Shown here one piece after another: positions 1 through 8,374 of a stretch of DNA of 34,050 nt. The number at the start of each line of letters is the position of its first letter. The first letter of the stretch is position 1. The notes below the pieces were generated by a model. That model did not search any database. It saw only the letters and a list, made by a program, of their open reading frames with translations, and had not been told where the DNA came from. A program made the translations under genes and the position numbers. Source of the stretch: Ktedonobacterales bacterium (GTDB lineage Bacteria > Chloroflexota > Ktedonobacteria > Ktedonobacterales > Ktedonobacteraceae); NCBI GenBank assembly GCA_027451525.1, contig DAIDJF010000059.1, positions 1 to 34,050 on the forward strand, in the 5' to 3' direction.

Positions 1-2
1 TT

Positions 3-2537
3 GGTGATAAGACGGCGGCACGTCTTATTCACGACTATAATGATCTGGATGGCGTGCTCGCGCATCTAAGCGAATTAAAGCCAAAAGAGCAAAAACTCCT
101 TGCCAGTATGACCGAGCAGGCCCGCCAGTGTAAAATGCTCGCGACTATCGTCTTGGATGTCCCTGTACAGCTCAACCTGCAAGAATGTCAGTTGCGCTCG
201 GTGGAGAGCGAAAAAATTCTCGCCCTCTTCCGCGAGCTTGGCTTCCGCTCACTCGTTGAAAAGGTTTTGTCGCTTTTCAAGCTCCTTGGTATCCAGAGTG
301 AGCCAACGACAAAAGCGCGTGAGAGTGACGCACTGCTCAGCTCAACGTCTGCGTCTACAGAAGAACCCCAGAACGAGGAAAGCACTCAACCAGTAGCAGA
401 GGCTGTTGCCGACTTGACGCTCGCTCCACCCGTTGGTATGGTGCAGATTATCGCTCCTCCATTTCCCCCCGCTGATGGCCTGACGATCTCGCCGGATGAG
501 CGTGGCGTCGCCGCAGAGCATACTGCCACCACCTCCGTTGATGTACAACAGCGCGAGGAGGATATGGTGAGCGCTGGACCAACGCAATTGAGCCTGTTTG
601 AGGTTGCCGCGCCGAAGATGCCCACTGTACGTAAACTTCATTTACCCGCACCGGAACCGCATCCGCTGCTATCGCCCTCATCATCTGACTCCTCCCTCTT
701 TATGCGTGAAGCTGATACCAGCACCATGATTATCAATAGCGAAGAGGCCCTACGTGTGCTCGTTACGAGCCTCATAAATACAGGAGCTTTTGCTTTTGAT
801 ACCGAAACAACCTCGGAAGACCCGCGTCATGCTGGACTCGTGGGCTTGTCATTAGCAATGGCGGCGGGTGAAGCCTACTATATTCCCGTTGGGCATCAAC
901 CGACGCTAGAAGGTTTGGAGCCAGAGACGCAACTTCCGCTGGCACAGGTTATTGCGCGTCTCAAACCTGTACTGGAAGATGAAAAAATCAAAAAATATAT
1001 GCATAACGCCAAGTATGACATGATGGTGCTGATGCGTTATGGTGTGCATGTGCGTGGATTAGCATTTGATACGATGTTGGGTGCCTATGTCGCGGAACCA
1101 GGACGGCGCGGTCTGGGCTTAAAAGATCAGGCTTTTCAGCGTCTGGGGGTTGTGATGACGCCAATCTCTGATCTGATTGGGCGTGGCAGTAAGATGTTAA
1201 GCATGGCTCAGGTTCCCGTGCGCGCCGCTGCCAACTACGCGGGAGCGGATGCCGATATGACTTTGCGCCTGGTTGAGCCAATTATGGCAGATCTGCGCCG
1301 TCACAAACTGCTCGATCTGTATTATCGTATCGAATTGCCGCTGATACCCGTCTTGATGCAGATGGAGATGCACGGTGTTGCTCTAGACGCCAATTTCCTG
1401 CACATCTTTGAAGAGCGACTCGCGGAACAGATACAGGCATTGGAACAGGCGATTTATAGCGCGGTAGGTCACGAGTTTAATATTAACTCGACACGCCAAC
1501 TGGGCGATATCCTCTTTGGTGAACTGAAGTTACCTTCGGGCAAAAAGACAAAAACGGGCTATTCGGTCAGTGCTGATGTGATTGAGGGCTTACAGGGCAA
1601 GCATCCCGTCGTGGATTACCTGCTCGAATATCGCCAGTTGAATAAGCTTAAATCAACCTATGTGGATGGCCTGCTCGAACTGATGGATACAACAACGGGC
1701 CGTATCCATACCTCTTTTAATCAGACGGTTGCTTCCAGCGGACGTCTCTCGTCGAGCAATCCCAATTTGCAAAATATTCCTGTGCGCACCGAGGTAGGTC
1801 GCCAGATTCGCCGCGCTTTTATTGCTGACCCTAGCTATGTGTTACTCACCGCCGACTACTCACAGTTTGAGTTGCGCATTCTTGCGCATATCACGCATGA
1901 GCCGCGTCTGGTGGAGGCATTTAATAACAATGAGGATATTCACACCATTACGGCCTCGACGCTTTTTAGTGTGCCTGTTGAACAGGTCACAAAAGAGCAG
2001 CGGCGTCTAGCGAAAACGGTCGTCTACGCTACGCTCTACGGGCAATCGGCCTTTGGCCTCTCGCAGGTAACGGGGATGAGTAATCGCGAGGCGGCAGACT
2101 TTATCAACCGCTATCATGAAACTTTCCCCAGTATCAAACAATATGTCGAGCGCACGCTCGATCAGGCCCATCAGCAGGGCTATGTCAACACGCTCTTTGG
2201 GCGTAAACGCTTTATTCCTGATATGCGTTCTCTCTCGTATAGTGAGCGGCAGGCATTAGAGCGTGAGTCAATCAACATGCCTATCCAGGGAGCCAATGCC
2301 GATTTGATCAAAATTGCGATGATTCGCATTGCGCACGCATTGCGCGAAAATCACATGAAGACGCGCATGATCTTGCAAGTACATGATGAACTGGTGTTTG
2401 AAGTCCCTGTAGAAGAGCTTGAACGTGCCCGCCGCCTGATAAAAAATCTGATGGAAGGGGTCTATCCGCTATCTGTGCCTATCCAGGTTGAACTAAAACA
2501 GGGGAAAAACTGGTATGAGGCGGAGCCGATGGAATAA
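3..2537 (+). CDS. polA: DNA polymerase I, 5'-truncated by window edge
   Basis: The reading frame is open from position 3, so the start codon and most of the 5' nuclease domain lie before the window. The first visible residues (GDKTAARLI) are the end of that domain. A low-complexity Ser/Pro/Glu-rich linker of roughly 130 residues follows. The 3'-5' exonuclease has D266 and E268 of the DTE motif (counted from position 3), the NAKYD motif and YAGADAD, so proofreading looks intact. The polymerase domain has motif A (DYSQFELR, D618), the O-helix (RRLAK...YG) and motif C (HDE, D795). Its role is gap filling, Okazaki fragment maturation and repair. One oddity is that the O-helix residue matching E. 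coli F762 / Taq F667 is Tyr (codon 2025-2027). A GTG at 54 is an internal codon, not the start. Confidence 0.97.
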   Translation, partial: GDKTAARLIHDYNDLDGVLAHLSELKPKEQKLLASMTEQARQCKMLATIVLDVPVQLNLQECQLRSVESEKILALFRELGFRSLVEKVLSLFKLLGIQSEPTTKARESDALLSSTSASTEEPQNEESTQPVAEAVADLTLAPPVGMVQIIAPPFPPADGLTISPDERGVAAEHTATTSVDVQQREEDMVSAGPTQLSLFEVAAPKMPTVRKLHLPAPEPHPLLSPSSSDSSLFMREADTSTMIINSEEALRVLVTSLINTGAFAFDTETTSEDPRHAGLVGLSLAMAAGEAYYIPVGHQPTLEGLEPETQLPLAQVIARLKPVLEDEKIKKYMHNAKYDMMVLMRYGVHVRGLAFDTMLGAYVAEPGRRGLGLKDQAFQRLGVVMTPISDLIGRGSKMLSMAQVPVRAAANYAGADADMTLRLVEPIMADLRRHKLLDLYYRIELPLIPVLMQMEMHGVALDANFLHIFEERLAEQIQALEQAIYSAVGHEFNINSTRQLGDILFGELKLPSGKKTKTGYSVSADVIEGLQGKHPVVDYLLEYRQLNKLKSTYVDGLLELMDTTTGRIHTSFNQTVASSGRLSSSNPNLQNIPVRTEVGRQIRRAFIADPSYVLLTADYSQFELRILAHITHEPRLVEAFNNNEDIHTITASTLFSVPVEQVTKEQRRLAKTVVYATLYGQSAFGLSQVTGMSNREAADFINRYHETFPSIKQYVERTLDQAHQQGYVNTLFGRKRFIPDMRSLSYSERQALERESINMPIQGANADLIKIAMIRIAHALRENHMKTRMILQVHDELVFEVPVEELERARRLIKNLMEGVYPLSVPIQVELKQGKNWYEAEPME

Positions 2538-2623
2538 GATACTAAGATATCAAGAGGAACAACCGTGTGCGAGAGCTATCGGACTGCGAGAAGTCTCTCG
2601 CCGCAAGACAAGGAAGGAAGACC

Positions 2624-3787
2624 GTGCAGTTATCCAATTTAATTACTAGCTTGCCCCCTTATCATTTTGCTGATGCTAAGAAGAAGATTGCCGACCGTAT
2701 TGCAGCGGGCGTTGATGTGATTAGCTTATCAATGGGTGATCCCGATCTGCCCGCTCCGCAAGCGGTTATCGAGCGGTTATGCGCGGAGATGCAGAAAACC
2801 GAGAATCATCGCTATCCCGAATATCGCGGTATGTATGCTCTGCATGAGGCCATTGCGCAATGGTTTGAGCAACGTTTCCAGGTACGTCTGCAACCGGAGC
2901 GCGATATTTTACCACTGCTGGGTTCAAAAGAAGGGCTGGCGTATGCGGGGGCATCCGTGTTAAACGCAGGCGATATCGCTCTCGTGCCCGATCCCTATTA
3001 TCCTGTCTACATCACCGCTGGCACAACAGTAGGCGCGCAACCATATCTATTGCCGCTTGATGCGGAGCATGGCTATCTGCCAGATCTGGATCGTATCCCG
3101 GCCGACGTATTGGCGAAAGCGCGTGTTCTCTGGCTCAACTATCCCAATAATCCCACGGCTGCCTGTGCCGACCGTGCGTTCTTTGAGCGCGCCGTTGCCT
3201 TTGCCCATCAGCACAATCTGGTAATTATCCATGACATGGCCTATGCCGAGGTCTATTTCGGTGCTTTTCGCCCCATGAGCATCCTGCAAATTCCAGGGGC
3301 TAGCGAGGTTGCGGTAGAGCTACACTCATTGAGCAAGACCTACAACATGGCCGGATTTCGTGTTGGTATGCTTGTTGGCAACCCCGCGCTGGTTGATGCC
3401 GTGGGGCGCCTCAAAAGCAATATCGATAGTGGCATGTTCCGTCCCGTGCAGTATGCCGCAATCGAGGCACTAAATCTGCCCGCCTCCTGGATACGAGAGC
3501 GTAATGCCCTCTATCAGAAACGGCGTGACATGCTAGTCAAGGGCTGCAACGCGATAGGGATGCCAACTGAGGCTCCTAACGCTGGCCTGTATGTTTGGGC
3601 GCATGTGCCGCAAGGCTTTACCTCACGCGATTTTGCGACCTGGCTCTTTGATAAAACTGGCGTTTTTGTCACGCCCGGCACAAACTTCGGCGCGGCTGGT
3701 GAGGGGTACGTGCGTATTTCAATGACGGCTCCTGATGAGCGCATTGCAACGGCATTGCAACGTATGCAAGAGGTTTTTCACCTGTAG
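2624..3787 (+). CDS. Class I/II PLP aminotransferase, probably LL-diaminopimelate aminotransferase (DapL-like)
   Basis: This is a fold-type I aminotransferase of 387 aa. GSKEG and PDPYYPVY lie near the cofactor phosphate, NYPNNPTA is the conserved Asn/Pro loop, and K238 in SLSKTYNMAGFR is the probable Schiff-base lysine. These motifs resemble the DapL family, which makes LL-diaminopimelate in one step from tetrahydrodipicolinate for lysine and peptidoglycan synthesis. Substrate is inferred from motif resemblance only, and alanine- or aspartate-type aminotransferase is possible. I chose the GTG at 2624 because AGGAAGGAAG lies just upstream and homology starts at once. An in-frame GTG at 2567 would add 19 non-homologous residues. 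The gene is 86 bp after polA on the same strand and may be co-transcribed. Confidence 0.8.
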   Translation: MQLSNLITSLPPYHFADAKKKIADRIAAGVDVISLSMGDPDLPAPQAVIERLCAEMQKTENHRYPEYRGMYALHEAIAQWFEQRFQVRLQPERDILPLLGSKEGLAYAGASVLNAGDIALVPDPYYPVYITAGTTVGAQPYLLPLDAEHGYLPDLDRIPADVLAKARVLWLNYPNNPTAACADRAFFERAVAFAHQHNLVIIHDMAYAEVYFGAFRPMSILQIPGASEVAVELHSLSKTYNMAGFRVGMLVGNPALVDAVGRLKSNIDSGMFRPVQYAAIEALNLPASWIRERNALYQKRRDMLVKGCNAIGMPTEAPNAGLYVWAHVPQGFTSRDFATWLFDKTGVFVTPGTNFGAAGEGYVRISMTAPDERIATALQRMQEVFHL

Positions 3788-3880
3788 TATTCTCTGCCTA
3801 TGATGTATGATTGAAGTGCAACCTATCAAGGTCTGAGATAATGCTTTTATTGTAGGCTAGCTTCTTCGGTGAGAAGGATT

Positions 3881-6034
3881 ATGGCAATGCTTCAAGAAAA
3901 GAATACAAATGCACTTCAGCCTAATCCGCTCGATGCATGGCATCTACGGGTGGAGCGTGCGCAAGGAGAGACTTCTTTCGATGTCCAGTATGGTCTTGAG
4001 CACGAGTGGCTGGTCACGAATGGCCTGGGAGGGTATGCGGCAGGTTCGCTTTTAGGAGCGACGACGCGCACCTATCATGGTTTGCTTGTGGCCGCTCTCC
4101 ACCCACCCGTTGAGCGCACTGTGCTCATTACAAAAGTCGATGAAGAGATAACGTTAGCTGATGGCACGCTCTACCAACTGGGCGTCAACGAGTACCAGCA
4201 TGGTATTCTCAACCCGCAAGGGCAGGAATATCTGTTGCGTGTCTCATTAGAGGGCGATATCCCTTGTTTTAGCTACCGTTTGAGCGAGACGATGACCCTG
4301 GAAAAGCGTGTCTGGATGGAATACGGGTTCAATACAACGTATGTGCAATACGTGATACGTGGCAGTATAAACGAAGATAGCAATGATGCGGACCTCACGC
4401 TGACAATTTATCCGTTCTGTCTCTCGCGTGACTATCATCAGTATACACAGGGATCTCCCGACTGGCATTTTCTGGTGGAAAACCAGGGCAATCGTTGTCG
4501 CATTCGCGCTTATGAGGATGCTCCCGCCTCGCAGTGTATAGCGGGTCCACGCGCATCCTTCACGCCGACAGGTCTCTGGTATTGGCATGTCTTGCATCGG
4601 CACGAGGCGGAGCGCGGGTTGCCTGATACAGAGGATGTCTATCAGCCGGGCTTCTTTCGCATGCCGCTCAAACCGGGCGTGCGCGTCTCGTTGGTCTTGA
4701 GCGCGGAACGTGAACTCCCGCTCGAATTTGGGAGCGAACATCACGAGGAGGCCGTTTCACATGCCTTGCTACGTCATCATCGTCGGATTCGTCAACTACT
4801 AACCGTCGCTGATCAGTCAACCAATGAATTATATTTACGCGATTCTATCCTGGCACGTCTCATCGTCGCCGCTGACCAATTTATTGTGGCACGTCCAGAC
4901 TATGCGAGCATGAAACCCGGAGAACAGAATACAAAAATTCGCCTCTCTCCTGATCGCAAAACTGTGATCGCGGGGTATCCCTGGTTTACTGATTGGGGGC
5001 GGGATTCCATGATCTCGCTTCCCGGCCTGCTTCTCTGTACTGGCCGCTATAGTGAGGCACGCGGCCTACTTAAGGCTTTTGCCTCGCTTACCTATCATGG
5101 CTTACTCCCTAATCGCTTTCCCGACCACGGCGAGGCTCCTGAGTATAATACTGCCGATGCCACACTCTGGATGTTTCACGCGCTGGATCGCTACCTTGCC
5201 GCGACGGCTGACTGGTTTCTCCTGAAGGACCTGTTTCCCAAACTCGTTGAAATTATAGACTGGCATCTGCGTGGCACAGAGTATGGCATTGGCGTGGATA
5301 GCAGTGATGGCCTGCTTCGGGCTGGTGTACCGGGCGTGCAACTAACCTGGATGGATGCCAAAGTGGATGATTGGGTCGTCACACCACGTTACGGCAAGCC
5401 TGTCGAAATCAACGCCCTCTGGTATCGTGCATTATCGCTGATGGAGATATGGGCGGTGCGTCTCTCAACTGATGCCTCGCTCTACAGTCGTTTGCGGACA
5501 CAGGTGCAACAGCATTTTGCGCGGCGTTTCTGGTATGCAGAGGGCGGCTATCTCTATGATGTTGTTGATGTTGATGGTGTCGCGGGGTGCGACGATGCCT
5601 CTCTCCGTCCCAATCAACTCCTGGCTGCTTCGCTCTGCCATGACCTGCTCTCAGATGAACAGATAGAGCAGATGTTACAGCGCGTGACCACGCATTTGCT
5701 CACGCCGCTTGGTCTGCGCTCACTGAGTCCTACAGATCTGGCCTATCGCGATCATTTTCACGGAGACCGTGTGCAACGTGATGGAGCCTATCATCAGGGC
5801 ACCGTCTGGCTCTGGTTGATTGGTCCCTACTGTGATGTTCATCTGCGCGTTCATCATGATCGCACGGCCTTGAAAAGGTTGCTAGAGCCACTGGTACAGC
5901 AGTTATGGGAAGCCTGTCTTGGTACGTTAAGTGAGGTTGCCGAACCAGAGCCGCCTTTTCGTCCCGCTGGCTGTTTTGCGCAGGCATGGAGTGTCGCGGA
6001 AGTGCTGCGGTGCTGGTTGCTGGTAAAAGAATAA
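3881..6034 (+). CDS. Glycogen debranching enzyme / amylo-alpha-1,6-glucosidase family
   Basis: A 717-aa protein of the bacterial/archaeal debranching-enzyme type. The N-terminal domain shows the typical stretch EWLVTNGLGGYAAGS and TTRTYHGLLVAAL near residues 45-75. The C-terminal (alpha/alpha)6 domain carries GYPWFTDWGRDSM near residue 366, and later FPDHGEAPEYNTADATLW and GAYHQGTVWLWLIGPY. The family hydrolyses alpha-1,6 branch stubs of glycogen in the cytoplasm. No signal peptide is visible, which fits an intracellular role. The ATG at 3881 follows GAGAAGG (3871-3877); a GTG at 3869 would place the start before that ribosome-binding site. No glycogen synthase or branching enzyme lies next to it in the window. 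Confident in family, less so in exact substrate. Confidence 0.93.
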   Translation: MAMLQEKNTNALQPNPLDAWHLRVERAQGETSFDVQYGLEHEWLVTNGLGGYAAGSLLGATTRTYHGLLVAALHPPVERTVLITKVDEEITLADGTLYQLGVNEYQHGILNPQGQEYLLRVSLEGDIPCFSYRLSETMTLEKRVWMEYGFNTTYVQYVIRGSINEDSNDADLTLTIYPFCLSRDYHQYTQGSPDWHFLVENQGNRCRIRAYEDAPASQCIAGPRASFTPTGLWYWHVLHRHEAERGLPDTEDVYQPGFFRMPLKPGVRVSLVLSAERELPLEFGSEHHEEAVSHALLRHHRRIRQLLTVADQSTNELYLRDSILARLIVAADQFIVARPDYASMKPGEQNTKIRLSPDRKTVIAGYPWFTDWGRDSMISLPGLLLCTGRYSEARGLLKAFASLTYHGLLPNRFPDHGEAPEYNTADATLWMFHALDRYLAATADWFLLKDLFPKLVEIIDWHLRGTEYGIGVDSSDGLLRAGVPGVQLTWMDAKVDDWVVTPRYGKPVEINALWYRALSLMEIWAVRLSTDASLYSRLRTQVQQHFARRFWYAEGGYLYDVVDVDGVAGCDDASLRPNQLLAASLCHDLLSDEQIEQMLQRVTTHLLTPLGLRSLSPTDLAYRDHFHGDRVQRDGAYHQGTVWLWLIGPYCDVHLRVHHDRTALKRLLEPLVQQLWEACLGTLSEVAEPEPPFRPAGCFAQAWSVAEVLRCWLLVKE

Positions 6035-6167
6035 TCTTGATATTTTTCATGTTCTTTTCACAATAGTACGGTATTCTTTAAGCCGTCGCACAGGTTGCTG
6101 TTTCTACAGGAGTCGTGGGTTCGGCAACCTCTGTGACGGATGTTTTCAGAAGGTGATGAGGAAATCT

Positions 6168-6842
6168 ATGCGAATCCTGGTTGTTGAGGATGACCCACGT
6201 CTTGGGCCAAGTTTGAAAAAAGGGTTGGAAGGCAATCACTACGCTGTTGACCTGGAGGTAAATGGAGAGGATGCGGCTCTCATGGCAGCGGCAACCCCCT
6301 ATGATCTCATCATTCTGGACATATTGCTCCCCGGCCTCAATGGATTTGAGATCTGTAAACAACTGCGTGAGCAGGGAAAAAATATGCCTATCTTGATGCT
6401 CACCGCTCTTGATGAGGTAAACCAACGTGTCAAAGGCCTGGACCTGGGGGCCGATGATTATTTGATCAAGCCCTTCGCTCTAAGTGAACTTGAGGCGCGT
6501 GTGCGCGCACTTTTACGGCGTGGTAGCACCATGAAAACCTCACTCCTGCAATTCCTTGACATTACGCTCGATACCAGCACGCACGAGGTTCGGCGCGGTG
6601 AACGTGTCCTGAATCTCTGTAATAAAGAATATGCCCTGTTGGAATTTTTTATGCGTCATCCCCACCAGGTGTTAAGTCGCACGATGATTGCCGAGCATGT
6701 GTGGGATGGCGATGCTGACCATCTCTCTAACGTCATTGATGTCTACATTCGCTACCTGCGCCGTAAACTCTGCGATAAAAATGATCCTGATGTTATTCAT
6801 ACGGTGCGTGGTTCTGGCTATCAACTCAAGGAACCAGCGTAA
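6168..6842 (+). CDS. OmpR/PhoB-family response regulator
   Basis: A 224-aa two-domain regulator. The receiver domain (about 1-115) has the acidic pair D8/D9, the phospho-acceptor D51 in LIILDILLPG, and the conserved Lys in LIKPF. The C-terminal winged helix (about 128-222) has LLEFFMRHPHQVLSR and VIDVYIRYLRRKL, typical of Trans_reg_C DNA binding. The start at 6168 is preferred because TGAGG sits at a good distance; upstream GTG/ATG at 6153/6156 would lack a ribosome-binding site. The histidine kinase begins 4 bp after the stop, so the two form a translationally linked two-component system. The signal and targets cannot be read from the sequence. Confidence 0.95.
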   Translation: MRILVVEDDPRLGPSLKKGLEGNHYAVDLEVNGEDAALMAAATPYDLIILDILLPGLNGFEICKQLREQGKNMPILMLTALDEVNQRVKGLDLGADDYLIKPFALSELEARVRALLRRGSTMKTSLLQFLDITLDTSTHEVRRGERVLNLCNKEYALLEFFMRHPHQVLSRTMIAEHVWDGDADHLSNVIDVYIRYLRRKLCDKNDPDVIHTVRGSGYQLKEPA

Positions 6843-6846
6843 TGCA

Positions 6847-8349
6847 ATGAAAAACCTGAAAAAGAGCGTAATGTTCGCACCACCCGGTATTCGGACACAG
6901 TTAACTATATGGTATACAGGCGTCTCCGCCCTTTTACTGTTGCTCTTTGGGGTCGCTTTCTATTCCTCGCTCCAAACACTGCTTAGTACTAGCCTGGATA
7001 TGACGCTCCAAATGCGCTCCCAACAGATTGCCGAGGGGATCACCAAGCGCAACGGGCAGATTGTTGTGGAAGATATTGTCCATGAATTACCTGAACTAAA
7101 TGCGACAGCGGCATTGATCGACTCTTTTGATAGTGATGCATCAGATGTCTCTGCGGATACTATTAATCAATCGCAAGGCACCGCATATCAAAGTAGCACC
7201 TTCGTGCGTATTTTTGATGCGTCCGGTAAGGTCGTTTACAGCACCTCTGCCTTTGCAGCTTTAAAGCCTCCTGGCGTGAGTGTCATGAATCCGCTGCATA
7301 ACAAGCCCTGGCGGGGAACTGTCACGGGAACCGATGGGCAAGAGATACGCTTATATAGCACGATGCTCCTCGACCGCACGCAACTTTTTGGGGTTGTGCA
7401 GGTGGGTCAGTCGCTTTCAGACCTGAAAAATCGACTTCAAGATATCACTCTCGCTCTCGTGCTGATTACACCGATAATACTGCTGTTCAGTGCTGTTGTC
7501 TGTTACTGGCTGGCGGGACGTGCCTTTCGTCCTATTCATCGCCTCGCATACACAGCCCGTGAGATTGAGGCAACCGATCTACATCGGCGCGTGCCTGTAC
7601 CACGTGCGCGTGATGAGGTACGCGAACTCGCGACCATTTTCAATCAAATGGTTGAGCGACTAGAGCATTCTTTTGCGCAACAACGCCGTTTTGTGGCTGA
7701 CGCTTCGCACGAGTTGCGTACGCCTGTCGCGGTTATTCGGAGTATGACCGATGTCGCGCTCTCGCAACCCTCGGAGGTTGAGGAGTATGTAGCCGTGCTG
7801 CAAGAGGTGAATGCGGAGGCGGAACGGCTGAGTCAGCTGATCAATAGCCTGCTAACGTTTGCCCGTGCTGACGAGAGTCAGGTCCATTTTGATGAGGATG
7901 AGGTTCGCCTGGACCTGCTTGCCGCCGATGTTGTCGAAAGTATGAAACCGCTGGCGGAGGAACGACAACTCACACTGTGTGCTGGCATCTTGCAAGAGGC
8001 AACTATCATTGGGGATGCTGCCCGTCTCATACAGGTTATTATGAGTCTGGTAGACAATGCTATTGCCTATACTAATCCGGGTGGACGTATCACCTTGTCG
8101 GTCCAGACATATAAAGAGCAGGCGTGCCTTTCTGTCAGCGATACGGGAATTGGCATTACACCACAGGATAAAGAGCACATCTTTGAGCGGTTTTACCGCG
8201 CTGACCCTGCGCGTTCTCGTGCGGCGGGAGGAAGTGGCCTCGGCCTTGCTATCGCGGATTGGATTATACGCGCTCATCATGGCTCAATTGCGGTCGAAAG
8301 CCAGCCGGGTAAAGGGTCAACCTTCACTGTGAACCTGCCCCTGATATGA
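6847..8349 (+). CDS. Membrane sensor histidine kinase
   Basis: A 500-aa sensor kinase. TM1 lies near residues 20-40 (WYTGVSALLLLLFGVAF) and is followed by an extracytoplasmic region of about 150 residues with no family I recognise. TM2 (ALVLITPIILLFSAVVCYWLAG) leads into a HAMP linker (RAFRPIHRLAYTAREIEATD). The HisKA dimerisation helix carries H288 in ASHELRTP. The HATPase domain shows the N box (VDNAIAYT), G1 (DTGIGI), an F box (FERFYRAD) and G2 (GGSGLGLAI). All catalytic motifs are present, so it should autophosphorylate and pass phosphate to D51 of the regulator just upstream. The ATG at 6847 is used; an in-frame extension inside the regulator gene is a shadow. Confidence 0.95.
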   Translation: MKNLKKSVMFAPPGIRTQLTIWYTGVSALLLLLFGVAFYSSLQTLLSTSLDMTLQMRSQQIAEGITKRNGQIVVEDIVHELPELNATAALIDSFDSDASDVSADTINQSQGTAYQSSTFVRIFDASGKVVYSTSAFAALKPPGVSVMNPLHNKPWRGTVTGTDGQEIRLYSTMLLDRTQLFGVVQVGQSLSDLKNRLQDITLALVLITPIILLFSAVVCYWLAGRAFRPIHRLAYTAREIEATDLHRRVPVPRARDEVRELATIFNQMVERLEHSFAQQRRFVADASHELRTPVAVIRSMTDVALSQPSEVEEYVAVLQEVNAEAERLSQLINSLLTFARADESQVHFDEDEVRLDLLAADVVESMKPLAEERQLTLCAGILQEATIIGDAARLIQVIMSLVDNAIAYTNPGGRITLSVQTYKEQACLSVSDTGIGITPQDKEHIFERFYRADPARSRAAGGSGLGLAIADWIIRAHHGSIAVESQPGKGSTFTVNLPLI

Positions 8350-8374
8350 TTGCAACGTGTGCTTATTGTGTGGG

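Noticed and set aside
4247..4744. Minus-strand 165-aa frame inside the debranching enzyme gene
   Set aside because: Shadow of a well-supported gene on the other strand, with no recognisable motifs.
6035..6167. Promoter for the two-component system
   Set aside because: TTGATA at 6037 has only a poor -10 partner; no convincing pair found in this gap.
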